Positions 60,850 through 64,000 of a stretch of DNA of 64,000 nucleotides are shown here, one piece after another. Numbering within the stretch: position 1 is the first letter of the stretch; every line of letters starts with the position of its first letter. Source of the stretch: Agelas oroides (taxonomy: Eukaryota; Porifera; Demospongiae; Agelasida; Agelasidae); contig OX422186.1 in the NCBI GenBank assembly GCA_949130485.1, positions 7,808,337 to 7,872,336 on the forward strand, in the 5' to 3' direction. The notes below the pieces were generated by a model that did not search any database, was not told the origin of the DNA, and saw nothing but the letters and a program-made list of their open reading frames with translations. The position numbers and the translations under genes were made by a program.

Positions 60850-63800
60850 AACATCTGGTTCACTCAAGTAAAAATTGCCTTTGTGGGTTTGCCTACTCCT
60901 TTACCAGTTGTAGCTCTGTGTTCAGTGTAACAGCTGAGTCTATTCCCAGGTCTAAACAACATAACTCTCACTCTGAAGCAAGCAGATAGAGGCTGTTCTC
61001 CAAGATGCAAAACAGACACTAATCATTCAGGCTTGCTCAACATAATAAAGCATCTGACTAGACCAGTATACAGAGTTGCTAGAGAAACTGAAAAACACCT
61101 TGAGGTAATGCCATGTCATAATGACACAGTAGTAAGTACAATGGGTACACATTTAAAGTTATTATGACCCTATTAACCTCTCTGTTGTAAACAAGAAATG
61201 TCCTAAAAAGAATTTATTGCAGACTCTAAGTTCAAAGTTCAATGAGAAACAGACCATTTTCCCATCAAGGTTCATTCCAAATAACTAACAACAGATGTAG
61301 TTCCACACATTCAAGGAAATGCCATCAGGCACTAGCTTTACATTAAACCCTATTGGTTACATCATACTGTGCACTGTGCAGAAGTTCTGCATCAACAGAA
61401 AGGGTAGGACAGGGGGAGGTGGGTGGGGTCACCCACATGGTGCTGTGCACAGGGCAGCTGCTAGGCTTGGCTGTAAAGGGGCCATGGTTGGCACCGGGTG
61501 GGCCGCCTCTCGCCCTGGCTGCATGAATAGGCTTTGGAAACGCTACTCTCACTCTGTAGTGGGTTTATTTCTAGCAGGGAAGGCTGCTATCTGTAGTGGG
61601 TTTATTCCTAGCAGGGAAGGCTGCTAGGGCACGGGTGTTTGCCAACCGAGAATGCTGACTATTGCACGCTCGTTAATGAGTGGGTGTGGTTAAGGTCATG
61701 AGTCTGCATATTGTTGCTGAAAGTGCACTTGGGTTCAGTTTTGGAGTCAGAGCTTGGACAGAAATGAAGCTGTGGTGCGTTAAGACACATATATGCTAAA
61801 ATTAGTCTCAAGTGAAAAAAAATTTAGGTGTTAAAGAGTTTTAAGATTGTAGTTTGCCAACAGCATCTACACAGCACTGCACACATACATGTGTAGGCTA
61901 TCCTAATACTGCCACATCAAACTCAACTGCAACTTAGCCTCATTTCCAGGTTCGTCCCCAGCTTTTAACAACCATGTGACCAAAAAGCTGGGAACAAGGT
62001 TACTCCAAGGGACACGATCTCATTAAACTGTAAAGTGGAGGGATTTACCCATTCCTGCACATGCTCACTACACAAACTCTACCATGGGCATCATTCATAT
62101 TGATGCACTTATAAATGGCCAGGTGAGAGGGCTTCAGGTTACATGTGACCATTCCCTGTATAATCTACATTTTACAAGTGACCATCCCTACATTATCTAC
62201 TTGCTAATTTACCATCTGGGTGAAGTAGTAGGCAGCTTCACTTTGAAACTCGCTCTCTCTCCTGAATCTCTTGATGTACCTGCAGGACACCAGAGGTCAA
62301 AGGTCAGAGATAAGGACCAAGCAGTACTGTGATAGTCAATCACACATTCTGACACATTCTGACACATTCTGACACACTCCTCTTTATCGCCCTCTACGTA
62401 AACTGTCCATCGGTTTACACGAGACCTACTCTGCACAAAACCAGCCATTGGTTTATTGCTTGTCTGAGTGGGTTGGTCTCATGAGATGCACCACACCAAT
62501 CATCCACTCATTCCTGTGACTTTCTCCACCCAATGATGTACATATTCTCTGCACAAACCATCCTTTGATTTATATAAAACCTGTTCCACATAAAACTTCA
62601 TCTATATAACCACCCACTGGTTTGTAGATGACCTACTCTGCCTAAACCACCCACCTAAAACCACCCACTCATCCAGCGTAAAGGTGACTGGCAGATGATG
62701 TCCACATAAGCAAACAGCTCATTCTCATTACTTTTTGAAGCTCATTCCCCTGCCTCTATTCCATGCTGGCATGGGAACTGGACCAGACTTAATTATGATG
62801 CCACACCCCCAATCAAATTCACATTCTGATGCAACACACAAAATCCCACCAGCCCAGCATTTCAGTAAGTAAACCATTGACAGTTCATGAATTTATTTCA
62901 CGTCTGATGCAATATCTCTGAAAGAAAATTTGCTTTACCCCATATTTGACTCTGGATTAACCAATCAGGCTTTCTCCTTGTAAGAGTTTGCGAAGGGCGA
63001 CATTTGAAAACTCAAACTTAAGTCTATTGATAGAAAGTGACACGTTATCAAAACAGAGCTGTACCTTCTATGAATCTCATTAACAGTGGGTGTGTGAACA
63101 CAATATTTTTAGAAAATGTCTGCTTATGATTGGTTAATGCCTGCTTATGATTGGTTGGTTTTAAAACTGACCTGAGATTGGAATGCATGTGCTTTGGAGA
63201 AAGGAGCAATATGGTGTAGATGAGATATGGAAGCACATCGTCTGCACCTGTGAACAGTATACATCAGTGATCACATGACCTTCAACCAATCATGCAAGCC
63301 TTCACCACATCCAATATTACTATGCAAGTACGAAAGGAGAAGGCAAAGGAGATTTGCAATTGTTTGTACACAGCCTCACTGCTAGTAATGGCTACTATTT
63401 GAGACTGGCATTTATTTTACTCACTGTTTATGATTATGTGGCCACTATTTGAGGCTTTTTACTCTGTGCTTTCAATAGTGTGGCTACTATTTCAGGCTGG
63501 CGTTTATTTCATTCCATGCTTTCCATTGTGTGACTGATATTTCTTTCCTATATTTTCACCTCATATCATCAAAATGTAGCTACCTTCAGCTGAGGCAAGA
63601 CAGAATTGTGAAATCTGTCAAGAGTGCATTACCTGTTCCTTGCTCACACTTGCAGTGCTTCAGAAAGTCTGGAGAACTGTCAAGGACACGCTGACATTAG
63701 GGAACCACATGAGAGTTAAGTGCACAAGGAGGGGGGGTAGCATTATATCTCCACTGTTACAGTCTTGTTTCTTCATAAAGTACAACAGAGCCACGATAGA

Positions 63801-63990
63801 GTATGACAGAGAATGAAAAAGTGTGACAGTGCAATGGCAGAGAATCAAAGAGCATGACAACGTCATGGGACAGAGTATGGTGAATGCAAGCTGTGGAAGG
63901 GCCATGGCAGAGTGAAGGATACTTGTGAGAATGGTGATGCAGTTCAGAATGCAAGTTAGCTTCTCTCTTGGAGATTTGTAGCACTCCAAG
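60850..63990. other. no supported gene; minor repeats
   Basis: Contents include a duplicated GTAGTGGGTTTATTTCTAGC (61555-61625), ACACATTCTGAC four times (62340-62378), CCACCCACTGGTTT-type words (62420-62670), a doubled TGCTTATGATTGGTT (63120-63160) and three GGCTACTATTTGAG-type repeats (63390-63500). No ORF shows a recognisable domain. Confidence 0.45.
61935..62002. mobile_element. 68-bp degenerate fold-back
   Basis: TAGCCTCATTTCCAGGTTCG at the left and AAAGCTGGGAACAAGGTTA at the right. CCCCAGCTTTT pairs with AAAAGCTGGG. No target duplication visible. Confidence 0.55.
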
Positions 63991-64000
63991 TCCAACTTGT

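Overview
The window is nuclear DNA from an animal. Coding sequence is split by GT-AG introns. One gene pairs a PH domain with an IRS-type PTB domain and a tyrosine-rich tail, a DOK/IRS-class adaptor architecture typical of metazoans and their closest relatives. Another is the FG-repeat nucleoporin NUP42. Fairly compact genes in a sea of short palindromic elements and minisatellites fit a marine invertebrate. A sponge or other non-bilaterian is my best guess, but nothing here proves the species.

Layout. 0-3 kb: a 56-bp minisatellite and one coding exon on the minus strand. 3.4-6.9 kb: several inverted-repeat elements, some nested. 6.9-8.4 kb: an intronless secreted, probably GPI-anchored FAD amine oxidase. 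8.7-10.4 kb: a 5'-truncated LINE (reverse transcriptase with YADD) lying between units of a tandem repeat. 12.4-15.5 kb: a stack of elements nested inside a roughly 2.9-kb interrupted palindrome. 17.6 kb: a small uncertain ORF. 20.3-25.9 kb: NUP42, plus strand, introns full of palindromes. 28.2-32.9 kb: the DOK-like adaptor, minus strand, four exons whose phases all agree. 36-47 kb: an inverted duplication of a small exon, with TG/CA tracts at both inner edges and several minisatellites between. 46.8-50.0 kb: part of an unidentified minus-strand gene, with the last exons of an unidentified plus-strand gene inside its intron. 50.7-64 kb: mostly satellites and palindromic elements.

The main unexplained pattern is a large family of perfect or near-perfect palindromes, about 50-415 bp long, that begin TAG(C/T)CTCGT.CCCAG and end with its complement. 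Their inner stems differ widely, but ten of them are flanked by direct repeats of 8-9 bp, six of them exact. They therefore look like mobile fold-back elements with a 9-bp target duplication, as in Mutator-like or fold-back transposons. One sits in an arm of a larger palindrome whose other arm preserves the unoccupied site. Degenerate pieces of the same terminus appear singly throughout the window and inside two minisatellites.

The recognised genes do not form a pathway: one exports mRNA at the nuclear pore, one relays tyrosine-kinase signals at the membrane, and one oxidises amines outside the cell.
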